64,000 nucleotides of DNA, taken from positions 33,525 through 97,524 of the forward strand of contig PCDI01000006.1 of NCBI GenBank assembly GCA_002778195.1, written 5' to 3'. Positions 32,608 to 43,851 of the stretch are shown here, one piece after another. Positions within the stretch are counted from its first letter, which is position 1. Each line of letters begins with the position of its first letter. This stretch comes from Raffaelea ambrosiae. Lineage: Eukaryota; Ascomycota; Sordariomycetes; Ophiostomatales; Ophiostomataceae. The notes under the pieces were generated by a model, which was not told the origin of the DNA, did not search any database, and worked only from the letters and a program-made list of their open reading frames with translations. The translations under genes and the position numbers were made by a program.

Positions 32608-33903
32608 ATGCAGATTACGGGGACGAAAACAACGGCGAACCTTGACGCCATTGGCGAGGGCAGCATTTCCCTCTTGCCCACAGAACCAGAGGACATGGTG
32701 AAGTGTCCCAACCCCTACGGACGTACAGCTGTCATCTTGAGCTGACCTTTTCTTTTGTTGCCTGGAAAGTGGCATGCCAACAACCTTATTCGCCCAGATG
32801 ATATTCTGAAAGCACACGCCGTGCGGAAAGTTGTCGAAGAGACATCCACCGGCTCAACATCCTCGAAGCGAGTCCATACCGACCTTACCATTCGTGTTAC
32901 GTCCTCGTTTTTCGACCCTGCTACCTCATCGCTCCGCGTGACGGGCATAGTTATCGTAGAGAATGCATTTGTCAGCTTGGGGCAGTACCACACGCTCGAC
33001 CTCGAACTCCAACGCTCGTTCACGCTGTGGAAGAAGAATGGCTGGGACAGCGTGGCCCTCGAGGAACTGAACGAGGCTCTTCGTCAAGATAAGGACGGGG
33101 CCATTGCTGCAGTCGTTATGGGAGAGGGCCACGCCAACATCTGCCTGATAACCGACTACCAAACGTTACTGAAGCAGAGGGTAACCGGGTCGTTGCCAAA
33201 AAAACTCTCAGGGGCTTCTGAACTGGATGCAGGGACGCGGCGGTTCTTCGCCAAGACACTTTCTACCTTGATGCGCTCTATCGATTTTGACAGTCCGCGC
33301 ATGCTCTTACTCGCTAGCCCCGGCTACACAGCACCAAACTTCAAAAAATTCATTACGGATGAAGGCTCAAGAACCGGCGACAAACTGCTGCTTCAGATTG
33401 CTAGAGACGCTGTGGTCGTACACTCAAGCACAGGCAATATCCATTCCCTCAATGAGGTGCTCAAGAGTCCGGAGGTAGCGGCACTGTTGAAAGACAAAAA
33501 ATTTCGGACGGAGACGAAGCTCATGGATGAGCTGTTTGTGCGGCTGCGGAAGGACGACGGACGCGTGGCTTACGGAACAAACCCGGTCGAGAAGGCCGTG
33601 CTGGAGGGGGCTGTTGGCCGGGGCGGCGGCCTGCTGCTAATAAACAACTCGCTGTTTCGAAGTCTAGACATTGCCACGAGGCGAAGGTATGTGGCAATCG
33701 TTGACAAGGTCAAGGCCGACGGCGGTGAGCCGAAAATGCTCAGCAGTGACCACGAGAGCGGCCAGAGGCTCGACAGTCTTGGCGGCATAGCTGCCATACT
33801 GACGTATCCCATGCACGATCTGGACGAAGAGGATGAAGAGGATGCGGAGGATGGTGTGGAGGACGATGCGGGGGACGATGGCGATGCACCAGCAATAATA
33901 TGA
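32608..33903 (+). CDS. DOM34: ribosome-rescue factor Dom34 (Pelota)
   Basis: eRF1-like protein that, with Hbs1, splits stalled ribosomes in no-go and non-stop decay. Exons 32608-32697 and 32770-33903 (intron 72 nt, GTGAAG..GGAAAG) give 407 aa. The junction rebuilds the family motif EPEDM-WHANNLI. Further signatures: HTDLTIRVTS, LASPGYTAPNFKKFI, VHSSTGNIHSLNEVLKSPEV and VAYGTNPVEKAVLEGAV. The eRF1 GGQ peptide-release motif is absent, as expected for Dom34. The extreme N-terminus (MQITGTKTTANLDA) diverges from the usual MKL-type start, so a short upstream exon cannot be excluded. The tail is highly acidic (about 35 residues of E and D). Confidence 0.9.
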
Positions 33904-34811
33904 AGTCTCTCCAACCCGCCTCAACCAGTCTTCTCGCAACCCATCCCAACCTGAATAATACCCCCCACGAAAGAGAATGAAGGATATTATGTCTTCTGTG
34001 AGGCTAGATCATAAGAACTACACATACGTACCTTTAGAGTGCATGTCAACAAAGAGGCTTTTACTTGGCAGCCAAACGAATTAAGGGTGACGTCACTGAG
34101 AGTCTCTGCAAACACTAGCCGGATCCTATGTAAGACGCACACCTGCCTCCCACCATATTACTAGACACATAAGGGACGAAAGGAACATGGTTTTGGATTG
34201 GAATGACTATTGTTGCCTGACTTTTCTCCGCAAACCTGGCTGTGTGCCCAGGCGGATTGACCCGGACTAGTTCAAGTGTAAGATGCCGACCCCGGACGAG
34301 TGGTGGGACGGCCTGCGCCAAAATCCTGGCCCGATAAAAAAAAATGAGATCTAACTAATAAATAGTATGGGCAAAAACGTGAAGCGAAGTAACTAAATAG
34401 TAGCTACAGTATGGCCGTATGTCAGCCACTCTCTAGCGCTAAGTGCGCCGCAGGATGATTGCGACGGGAACTTCGGATCGTCAAGCTGTTGTTTCCTGGT
34501 CTGTGTTGCATCCATCTATGCTTTACTTTACTTCGCGCGCGTCGAAAGCGACATCTGTCCGAGCTCTCAGCAAGCCGCGTCGGCACCCGTCAAACATCAA
34601 ACGTCCAATACTATTCTTACCACCCCAGATCCTCGGTTTCTTCCTCAATTAATATTGAAGACATATCGCAGCTTGCCGTCGCACAACGAGACGGCAAGTC
34701 CCGCAGCAAGCCGAGCCGGAAAGGGCCTTGAAGGAGACGCAGGCCACACCGTCTGCAAATCTCGAACAGCGGCTGACCAAGCCCCAATCAGCGCGGCGCG
34801 CACAATGGAAG
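33904..34811. other. intergenic, with possible missing first exon of the WD40 gene
   Basis: No complete gene. The frame of the WD40 gene's first exon is open back to 34659 without an ATG, so either translation starts at 34812 or a further 5' exon lies here. Confidence 0.5.
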
Positions 34812-37800
34812 ATGGTTGCGTCTGCCGGACCGACCGTAGCCAGGCAGCACCTGCCCGCAGGCCAAGATTTGAGTCCCGCCAACCCGGCTCTCGACGCGCG
34901 TGCTCAAGCAGCGTCCACGACACAGACCCCGTCCCAGGCAGCACCCATCGACATACCAGCCGCCGGCTACCGTACCGAGTGGACAGCGTCTCCGTCCGGT
35001 GACAATGGTAAGCCCACCCACTCGCAATTATTGCCACTTCTAGACAGGAGCAGCGAAAGATGAACCAGTGCCATCTCAACGTTTTTCTCTGAAGGTGCTT
35101 CACCGGGCTTTTTTTCTGCCCATTTGTTTCTTCCTTCCGCGCATCCACGTTTGCTTCCATGGAGGCACACGCGCGTACTCTCGTTCTCTAGCAATTCCAG
35201 TGTTGCGTATTCCATTTTGCTGCCTTAGCCCCAAGTGGGGTTGCACCTGAATACGCGATTTCCCACGGTCCTATACGAGGAACGTCTGTTCCAACAAGTA
35301 CCATTGGTGACCAGGCTGCTGACTGCCCGCTAGCTGTACGAAATGACTTTGGCGCTCCCGCCTCCGCTTCCGGATCGATCCCAACGCTCTCCACCGTAAC
35401 TCCTGCCGCAGCAGCGGCCGTCGCGGTACCCCCAGCGGCACCCAATAGCAGCTCGACGCTGGCGAACCGAAAGGGCACAGTCCTGTCTCTGAGCGCAAGC
35501 CCAGCCGCCAGGGAGCCAGATGGCGCGCGTGGCGTGCCTGCCATCGCAGCGTCAGGGCTGTCGGGCAGTCCTTCTGGAAATGCGTCTATTGATCCATTGT
35601 CCCAGGTACGCCGCTCATTCAAACGGGATCTGTGGAAGGAGCCCCGTCGGCTCTACGTAGCTAACATTCATGGCTTATTACTCCCAAAGCACATATTTCG
35701 GAGAACGAACACGGACTTGTCCAAAAACTCCAAACTCCGCAATTACTCCTCGAGGCCAGATAGTCCTGTACCAGATGGGGGATTACAGACGAGCTCAGAC
35801 GGTCTCACCAAGTTTCCTCCATTGCCCTCTGAAACCGGCAAAGAAAGAAGGTATGCCAGTTCGTCCTACATGTTCATTGTCTATATTGCTTCTCGTTCTC
35901 ACTCGTTGTGCCACACAGAAAAGGGTTCCTTGGCCGGCTGAGTATGAGGGGGCCACGGAGAAAAGATGACTTCAGTGACAGGGCCTCTGACTTGGGCGAA
36001 CTAAGGACGGAGGGCTCCAACGCCCAAGTCTTTTCGTCGATCGTTGGTGCCGGCGGTTTCATCCCACACCACAAGGAGCCCCCAAGATATATCCGTGTCA
36101 AGGCACACAACAAGAAAACGAGGGAGTTTGACCGAATGTTCCTTGCCCAGGAGCTGATTGGGACGAAGCCGGGCGAGACGGACCCCGACAGCAAGACACC
36201 ACTTGTCACAGTCTCAACTGCAACACAGGGACGTAAGAAGGCCATGACTGGAGGTGCTATTTGGACAACCGAATTCAGCAAAGATGGCAAGTACCTGGCC
36301 GCTGGTGGCTGTGATCATGTGGTTCGAGTTTGGGCCGTGATAGCCACCCAGGACCATCGAAAAGCCCAAGAAGAAGAAGAGGCAGAAAACGGAGGCTTGA
36401 ATGAACGGCTTAGCGCTCCGGTATTTATGGAGAAGCCCGTGCGTGAATTCGAAGGACATACAGGTGAGATCTTGGACCTGAGCTGGAGTAAGAACAATTT
36501 TCTGTTGTCCACATCCATGGATAAGACTGTGCGCTTGTGGCATATCAGCCGCCAGGAATGCCTTTGCACCTTCAAGCACAAAGAGTTCGTCAGCAAGGTG
36601 GCATTCCACCCCAAAGACGACCGGTTCTTCCTCGCTGGATGTCTTGACGCAACTTTACGACTGTGGAGCATCCCGGACAAGAGCATTGCATACTCCTCCC
36701 AGCTTCCTGAAATGATAACAGCTGTCGCCTTTTCCCCTGATGGAAAGGTCGCTATAGCCGGCCTCCTCAATGGCTTCTGTCATTTTTTTGAGACGGAAAG
36801 GCTGAAGCCTCAGACTCAAATTCATGTTCGCTCGTCACGAGGCCGCAATGCCAAGGGCAGTAAGATCACTGGCATAGTGACAATGGTGCCGCCAAACCCT
36901 CGAGATGCCGATGCCAGGGTTCTCATTACATCGACAGATTCCCGACTCCGTGTCTACAGCTTGCGGGACAAAACTCTCGAGGCCAAGTTCAAGGGGCATG
37001 AGCACACGTCCATTCAGCTCGCAGCCAGCTACAGTGATGATGGCAAATATGTCATTTGTGGCAGCGAGGATCGCAAAACTTTCATATGGAGCACAGGGAC
37101 AACAGACTCGGTCACTAAGGACAAACAGCCCTGCGAGTTTTTTGACGCCCATGGCGACATGGTCACAACCGCCATTTTCGCCCCAACGGCCACGAGACAA
37201 TTACTGGGTGCCTCGGGTGATCCCATCTATGATCTTTGCAACCCGCCCCCAGTCACTCTTATGTCTGTGCAGGAATCGATGATGTCCCAGTCTGTCACAT
37301 CCGACGCAACAATGCACCAAGATGACGCATCACAGCCAGCCCCCCCGAGCTCTCTTCAAAGATCCCGCCCCGAAGAATCCCCCGCATATATTGCACGATC
37401 AACCCACTACGACGGAAACATAATCGTGACTAGTGACGATACTGGCATCATCAAAGTGTTCAGGCAGGACTGTGCTGCCAGCAAGAGAAGGCACGAAAGC
37501 TGGGAGACTGGCTCAAATTTCAGCCGGAAACTTACTGCCTCCTCAGCATTAGTAGGGAGAAGTGGCAGCATCATCACCCGTACAAGTGCCAGCAGCGCTA
37601 CCCAATCCAGAAGAGGATCATTGTCGCAGCCAATGCCGAGCGCTGGATTTGGAGGGACCTCCGCCACTCCCCAACTTGGAAATTCCGACCGCATTCTCAG
37701 TTGGCGCCAAGGAATCGAAAACAACAGTCGCCCAGGCTCGCTTGTTGGTGCAGCCTCGTCAAGGAGTGAACGATCCATCTCCCCAACAAAGACGGCCCGA

Positions 37801-38844
37801 GCACCCATTGGTGCCGTTGGGAGCTTGGCAAGCGAGGCTCGCAAGCATCCTTATACGAGTGCCAGCTCACCACTTTCTCCCCACTTCGCTCAAGGACGTG
37901 CGTTTTCTAGCAATGGTCCAACGGCACCGGTCATGATTGCAAGAAACGTGGCACCATTGACAAATGCTAATCCTGGAGTGGCCGTCTCAAATGCGCCGGC
38001 CAAAACAAGCACCACTGTATCTCAGCCAAACGCAGAAGGCACTGCAGTGTCACAGAATCACGAGGTGGGCGTAAAAGCCAGCCCAGAGAAATTCAAGGAC
38101 GAACACAAGCTTCAATCCGCGACCCCCCTGCCAATTTCTTCGTTGAAACCATTGGTGGAAGAAGACGCTCTGCAGTCAGATCCATCGGGGACAAGCTATA
38201 GCTTCTGGAACCTGAACAAGTGGAAGGGCATTGCCGGGCTGCGCGCGTCACTCACTGGAAACTCGAATACTGGTTCTGCAGGGCACTCCTCTAAACCAGC
38301 CAGCGATCAGGTGAAGACCGGTGAGAATTTCACCAATAACAATGGTCGTGACAATGAGAGAGGCCAGGCATCCCACCGACGTTCTCTTGGCTCGCTGGGC
38401 CCGGCCATCTTACCCAAGGCGACCGCGTCTAGGTCGGACCAGGGAGCGGATGACGGTGCTGATGTAGTGGCACCAGCAGGAGCAACGTCGGAAACTGGGA
38501 AGTCAGGATCGGGAGAAAAACATGTCCGAAAAAAATCCGTCGCTTCGGGTATCCTGGCACACCTAACTCCGTCCATCATTGCGACTGCAGGAGATGACAG
38601 CTCGGACCACAACTACTTGTATCCGCCTGGCCGCGAGCGCAGCACGTACACACGGGGCAGTTCGGTCGTGAGTCGGCTGAGCTCGGAGCTTACTAGTTCC
38701 GATGGAGAGGGAGAAGGAGAAGGAGTAGAGATGCGATGCACGAAGTGTGGCGGCCGGGAGTTCAAAGCGAGACGAGTCAGTGGATCGCAACAACTGCATT
38801 GCAGTCGCTGTGGTAAAGTAGTTGAGGATGGCACGCAGAAGTGA
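34812..38844 (+). CDS. WD40 repeat protein, WDR44/YMR102C-like
   Basis: Exons 34812-35007, 35229-35605, 35690-35850 and 35919-38844 (introns 221, 84 and 68 nt, all in frame) give about 1219 aa. N-terminal ~330 residues: A/P/S/T-rich and probably disordered. A conserved fungal stretch crosses the exon 2/3 junction (DPLSQ-HIFRRTNTD). WD repeats from about 355: SKDGKYLAAGGCDHVVRVWA, EGHTGEILDLSWSKNNFLLS, MDKTVRLWHISRQECLCTF, GCLDATLRLWSIPDKSIAY, then CGSEDRKTFIWSTG and SDDTGIIKVFRQD. A long S/T-rich region follows and a C-terminal zinc-ribbon-like C1185-x2-C1188-x17-C1206-x2-C1209. The family relates to human WDR44 (a Rab11 effector) and yeast YMR102C/DGR2. No role is proven in fungi here. The start is the first ATG in frame and may not be the true one. 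Confidence 0.82.
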
Positions 38845-39342
38845 GTTGGATTTGTTCGTGGCTGTTTCTTGTTTGCCTTTGTATGCATTCTGCCGTGTTT
38901 TGTTCCTCGCTGGTTTGCGTCATCATTTGGCAGGCAGACTGCTTCAATTGGCAAGCTCTTTTGCTCCTCGTTAATTGCTTTGGATACCATTTTGCACCAT
39001 AGTGCGCCGGCAAACACGTCGCATAATGCACATTACAAACTTCCTTGTGAGAATATTCTGAATGATGACTGTAACAGAGAGTCTATCAATTCCTGGAGAA
39101 TACCAGTTACAACAATGGGAAACGTGTATTAGAATGAAAATAATAAAAGCCCTCAAACGATCAAAATTAGGCACGACAATGTATTTGTGTCGCCAGTGTT
39201 AACGGCCGACCGTACCCGCCCGCCGTTTATAGATTGTTCTCTGTTCTTTGATTTGATCTCCTTGTTCTTCCTTCACCTCATCCCGACCCGGCCTACTGTC
39301 TCGGCGTATCCTGTCATTTTCTCGCGGATTGCCGTGCCTCCT
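38845..39342. other. intergenic between convergent genes
   Basis: 498 bases; no gene, 3' regions of the WD40 and thioredoxin genes. Confidence 0.6.
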
Positions 39343-39759
39343 CTAAGCGGCAGCCACCTTAGCCGCGTTCGCCTTGGCCAGCTCGCCGAGCTTAGCAGCG
39401 ACAGCGGTCAACGCCCGCGGGTCGGCACCGCGAATGAAATTGACGCCATTGTCGCCGACCACGGCGCCACCCTTGGGAACAGTGGCGTCGACTGCGGCCG
39501 GGGCACCGTTGGCAAAGAACATGAAGGTTGGCATGGCCGTCACGTCGTACTCCTGGGCCACGGCCGGAACATCGTCAACGTTGATCTTGACAAAGGCCAG
39601 TTGGTCATCCAGGCTGTGCTCGGCGGCGAGCTTCTGAAAGAGCGGCGCAATGGCCTTGCAGGGGCCGCACCAGTCGGCGTAGAAGTCGGCGACGACAAAC
39701 TTGTTCTTCTTGATCAGTTCAAGAAACTGCTCTTGACTCTCAATGACGGTGATCGACAT
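39343..39759 (-). CDS. thioredoxin
   Basis: Small dithiol reductase for peroxiredoxins, ribonucleotide reductase and PAPS reductase. Single exon, 138 aa. The active site is classical: FYADWCGPCKAIAPLF with Cys31 and Cys34. Family text follows: FVKINVDDVPAVAQEYDVTA and the cis-Pro MPTFMFF. Compared with the common ~105-residue form, about 18 extra residues (ATVPKGGAVVGDNGVNF) sit between the FFANG strand and the RGADP loop. The C-terminal helix is extended and Ala-rich. No presequence, so probably cytosolic. Codon use is strongly GC-ending, suggesting high expression. Confidence 0.93.
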   Translation of the reverse strand: MSITVIESQEQFLELIKKNKFVVADFYADWCGPCKAIAPLFQKLAAEHSLDDQLAFVKINVDDVPAVAQEYDVTAMPTFMFFANGAPAAVDATVPKGGAVVGDNGVNFIRGADPRALTAVAAKLGELAKANAAKVAAA

Positions 39760-42540
39760 GGTGTCAGCGTGGAGGTAGAGAATTTCGCGAAGACGTTTTG
39801 TCTGCAGTTTCTTCTGGAGAGTGGTTGGTTTGGTCGTGTCGGAAGTAAGAAGATTTATCTGTATTAGCTGCTGGCACGGTCAGAACTGTTCTGCATTTTT
39901 ATGGACGACGCGCAACGGGCTGAGGGGTTATTAAATAGCCCCGCCACACCAGTCGCGATTTGGAATTTGCGCCGTGGAAAAAAAAAAAAAGAAATAGGTG
40001 ACACGCTTTGCTTACCGTTTGACACACAAGTTTTCTTTCCTCAGCCTGTTTGACTGGTGGGTAGCACCGGAAAGTTCTTGACGAAGCTTTCTGCTTGCGC
40101 TGCTATGTCTTACATAGAAAGGAAGATTCCAGGGCCTTGGGCGTTCACATCCTGTCCTATGAGCATTACTAATCCTGCGCGGCGTTGTCTTTCGGAAAGA
40201 GACGTGCCTGCGACTTCGGCCCATTGGTAATGGCGTTAGTGTTCCGTGCCGTCATTGGCCAGATTTGGCTGTTACGGGTATTATTTGTCAGGCTTTGCTG
40301 CTTGGTGTACTATGTACGGTGTACGTACTGTGGTCAGTTTCCGCCCCAATTTGCCGCAGCTACTTTGGCAGTGTCCCCAGCGCCCTGGCTCCACCTCCAA
40401 AGGTCTCGTACCCCGGTCCATCATAATAGAGCGTGCACAAGCGCAGGCTGCTTCGATCACATGAGATTGACTGTTCCCTAGAAGCACCAGCGTGCCTCAC
40501 TCTCCACTTGAGCAGTGTCCGTTTGCGGCATCGAAACAACCGTCGGATGAGATTGGCGGCTACGTTAGTTTTGTCTTGTGCACAGCCATCATCAGGACCA
40601 GGCCACCTCTTTGTCTGCCGCAAGGCAACAATCACCGCCCTTGTCAACTGGCTTGGGGGAGGTGGGGGAGGAATTCGCCAGGGCTCACCATTGCTCGCGC
40701 CTTGGACCCTCATGAAGCTCGCAAAACAAAGGTGAGCGGCGAACAGCCGGCGACCTGGCCGACCACCTTTTGGTGACCGGGCGGGTCACCGACGTCATGC
40801 CTCCCCACATTCATCATCCTGGGCGCCTAGAGGCGACGAAAAGCAGGGTACGGCGAAGACGTGAGCAGAGAAGGCCAAGAATCCGTTGTCAGAACACTGC
40901 AATTTGTGTCTGAGAAGGACAGCCAGAACAGTTTCGTAGCAGACTCGGTGACCCAGCCCAATACCTCTACGGTGTAGAGTTTTCCTGCCTCGTTCGGCTT
41001 AAATCTTAGGATGTCTTTTCTGCCACAAAGAGCCACATGGTTTCGAGTCCGTCTTGAGTGGCGCTGGTGCCTCTTACCAGCATGACATGGGACATTTGGT
41101 TCGGGCGCTTAACCTGCACTTCTGCCATTGGCAATGCGCCGTGGTCAGAGCGTTGCTGCTGACTGTGTTCAGCCTGGGCCAGCCGCCCCCCCTAACACGG
41201 GCCTATTACCCTACTCGCAAAGGCCTGCACCAAGATCTGGAATGAAACGCCTAGGGAGAGGCCGCCGAGGACAAACAACAGGAGGGACAAGGGGAAGCGA
41301 AGAATATATGGATGCGGTCGGAGGCCAACATTCAACCAAAGATCCAGCTGGCTCGCTTCTACGAGAAATTCAGCAATTGACTTGATTAGGAGTTGCATCA
41401 GAACCTGGCCCAGGATGGCAGTGTATTAGATGTTGATTGAGGCTGTGGGCAGAGATTTGTGTAACCGCTTTTCATTGGCTGTTTGTCTGAACAACATCTC
41501 GGTAGTCCAGTTGGCCTGTCGGACAAGCATCCAAACACAACAAAGTGCTACTCGGGTATATTTTCAGATGGCATCAATGAATGTTCTCAATGGCCCACAT
41601 TCTTGCACTGGTACTCCCTGTATCACCTCTTTGTGTGTGGGATTGCCTTGAGTCGTGCAGGTCACAGCAATAGACCACATCTCCCCCAGCTGACAGACAC
41701 GCCAAGCACACCCCCGTGTAAGTCAGGTTTTGGAAGAGGGGGGTGCAGTGTTAGGGCATCGCAGTATTGGAACAGCTATTTTCCAACAATTCTTAATAAT
41801 TCTTAACGAATAACGGTCTCCCTTTCCGGTATCGTGGAGTCTAATTGACACGGGTGGATCAAATACCAGACCACGGCTATTGGCCTTGATGTGATACACC
41901 CCCTGCTTGGCCCTTCCTGCCCGGACTAGCCATCCATTACATGTTACCTCTCCCTGTGTTGTGTAGAATAACTGGACCTAAGTGGTTCGTCCTGTCCTGT
42001 TGTGGGCGTGACGCTGTTGATCTTGACTCCTGGTTTGTTTTACTATTTACTGGGCCTTCTTCTTCCCCGTACTCCGGTGCGTGGCCATTGGCACATCGTG
42101 CTAGGCTCGAAATGCACACGAGTGTCATTATTATAAGTTGGACGGCGTATGAGTGGCGTCCTGGCTTTCTTCTTGACACATGGAGCACAAGTCAGCATGC
42201 GACTGGCTACCAGAAGGCAGATTCAGTCAAGGCATGTGTTCTGCACTGGTTGTCCCTCTCGAAAGCAATTGGATGAGCTGCCTAGAAACGCTATAACGGG
42301 CCCTGATATCGGATGCTGGGTTTCTTCATACAGGGACCTCTGTGTGGTTTCAAGACATACACAGAGGCTCGTGCTGTTTGGTGTTGAAGCTGTGGTATGC
42401 TCAGCCCATTTAATAGCCAAGGAATGTATAAGATCGTTGTGCCATCTTGACTGGATTTTGGATTTTGGATTTCAGAGCTATCTGTAGATCCAGTCTCTTC
42501 ACATCTGTAGCTTTTCATATCCCAAACAATCCTATCATAC
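39760..42540. other. large intergenic region
   Basis: 2.8 kb between divergent thioredoxin and amidoligase genes. I scanned all frames and found only short, compositionally biased open frames (for example 40360-40713 minus, a proline run). No tRNA, repeat family or domain recognised. The first ~250 bp upstream of 39760 should hold the thioredoxin promoter. Confidence 0.5.
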
Positions 42541-43605
42541 ATGTCTGGCCGTGTGGGTTCCTTTCAGTTCGGAGTCGAGCTTGAGCTCCTCCTCCGGGGG
42601 CACAAGAAAGAATTCTCGTCGTGGAGTGCCTTGGCCAAAGATGTGAGCAAGCGCCTCTCAAAAGCAGGAATCGGCAACCACATCAACGAAAGTCGTTCAA
42701 AGGCCCCCGACAACTACCGCGAATGGTCGATTGTACAGGAAATTACGATCCCCAGTACGCCGGAGAAGAATATCTGTAAGAACAAAACATTTCCCCCCTC
42801 CCTTTTTTCTATTTATCGAAGCTTCGCTAACATGCCATGCAATGAAAAAACAGGGGGCATCGAGCTGGTCTCGCCGATCTATTCGGCTGCCTGGTGTTGG
42901 GCATCTGATCTCGATACGATCTTTGCGACCATCCGTGGTTCGTACTCGGTCACACATTCGTCTCACTGCAGCACGCATGTGCACATCTCCGGTGCACCGG
43001 CTTCGTTGACCTCCACAGAACTAGCCCTCATGGCAAAGGCTGTGCTGTATTTCGAACCGGCCCTAGACACCCTCATGCCGTCTGATCGCCAACATTCGTC
43101 CACCTATTGGTGCCAGTCTAACCATGCTAGCCAGGCTATTAAGGACTACAGTCTCGAAGGATGCTTTGAGATCATTGACCAAGCCGCCATGGCCATGTCC
43201 AAGCGCACCATCGTCGAGACCATCAACCTGTTTCCATCTGGCTCAGCGTACGGGCGGGCCCATGGCAAGAAGCATGACTTTGTGCGCGGAAAAGCATTCA
43301 AGTGGGACTTCTCTGGGATGATATCCAAGCCTTTCGGGGGAAGTGGTTTAGGAACTATCGAATTTCGGCAGCCACCTGGAAGCGCTGGATCGGACGAAGC
43401 CTGTGCTTGGGTGACATTGGCTCTGTCCTTTGTTGCAGGAATCACTGTCATCGGTGACTTTGCCATTATCGACATGGAAAGAGGCGCTTCAACTCCCGAG
43501 CTGTGGAGTCTTCTGCGCAATGGAGCTGCTTCTTTAGGATGGGAGGATCTCAGCACGCTGGAAAACTTGCCCGCATCGTCTGGCTCGAGTGACAGTGACA
43601 GTTAG
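42541..43605 (+). CDS. putative amidoligase (COOH-NH2 ligase, Amidoligase_2-like)
   Basis: Predicted ATP-dependent carboxylate-amine ligase of the glutamine-synthetase/GCS-like fold; substrate unknown. Exons 42541-42775 and 42854-43605 with a 78-nt intron (GTAAGA..AACAG, branch GCTAAC) give 328 aa. The intron has no stop and is a multiple of three, so retention would give 354 aa. Splicing rebuilds the family motif NIWGIELVSPI. Other signatures: FQFGVELELLLRG at the N-terminus (metal-binding Glu strand), HSSHCSTHVHISG (about 115-127, His pair) and GTIEFRQPPGSAGSDEACAW (about 255-275). These match the E-x-E, H-x-H and E-F-R elements described for amidoligases. Single gene, no obvious partner; convergent with HRI1. 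Confidence 0.8.
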   Translation: MSGRVGSFQFGVELELLLRGHKKEFSSWSALAKDVSKRLSKAGIGNHINESRSKAPDNYREWSIVQEITIPSTPEKNICKNKTFPPSLFSIYRSFANMPCNEKTGGIELVSPIYSAAWCWASDLDTIFATIRGSYSVTHSSHCSTHVHISGAPASLTSTELALMAKAVLYFEPALDTLMPSDRQHSSTYWCQSNHASQAIKDYSLEGCFEIIDQAAMAMSKRTIVETINLFPSGSAYGRAHGKKHDFVRGKAFKWDFSGMISKPFGGSGLGTIEFRQPPGSAGSDEACAWVTLALSFVAGITVIGDFAIIDMERGASTPELWSLLRNGAASLGWEDLSTLENLPASSGSSDSDS

Positions 43606-43851
43606 TCATGAAGCTCGGGCATTGGGTGTTTGCGGGATCCAACTATCATGCAGACTGAAGTTGTTCCTTCGATCAAAATCGAAATAGAGATTTTGTGTAT
43701 TTGTCATTTTGCTGCTGCTCCTTGATATTTCAGGTTTCTGTGTGTATCGCCAGGCCCAAATGCAATTGCCATTTTCCCGTGCCCTTCTGTTGTAAAATTT
43801 CAAGCACCATCAACTGATGGACCCGTGACTGTGCATTTTTGGTATCCATGC

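Noticed and set aside
4878..40325. 12-mer GTACGGTGTACG shared by two intergenic regions (4878 and 40314)
   Set aside because: Shared 12-mers are expected by chance in 64 kb (on the order of a hundred pairs), so one pair means nothing.
40360..40713. 117-aa minus-strand frame with a proline run
   Set aside because: Low-complexity and random-looking composition, no splice partners; treated as intergenic.
41037..41060. T-arm-like GGTTTCGAGTCC
   Set aside because: No D-arm or anticodon arm upstream at tRNA spacing.
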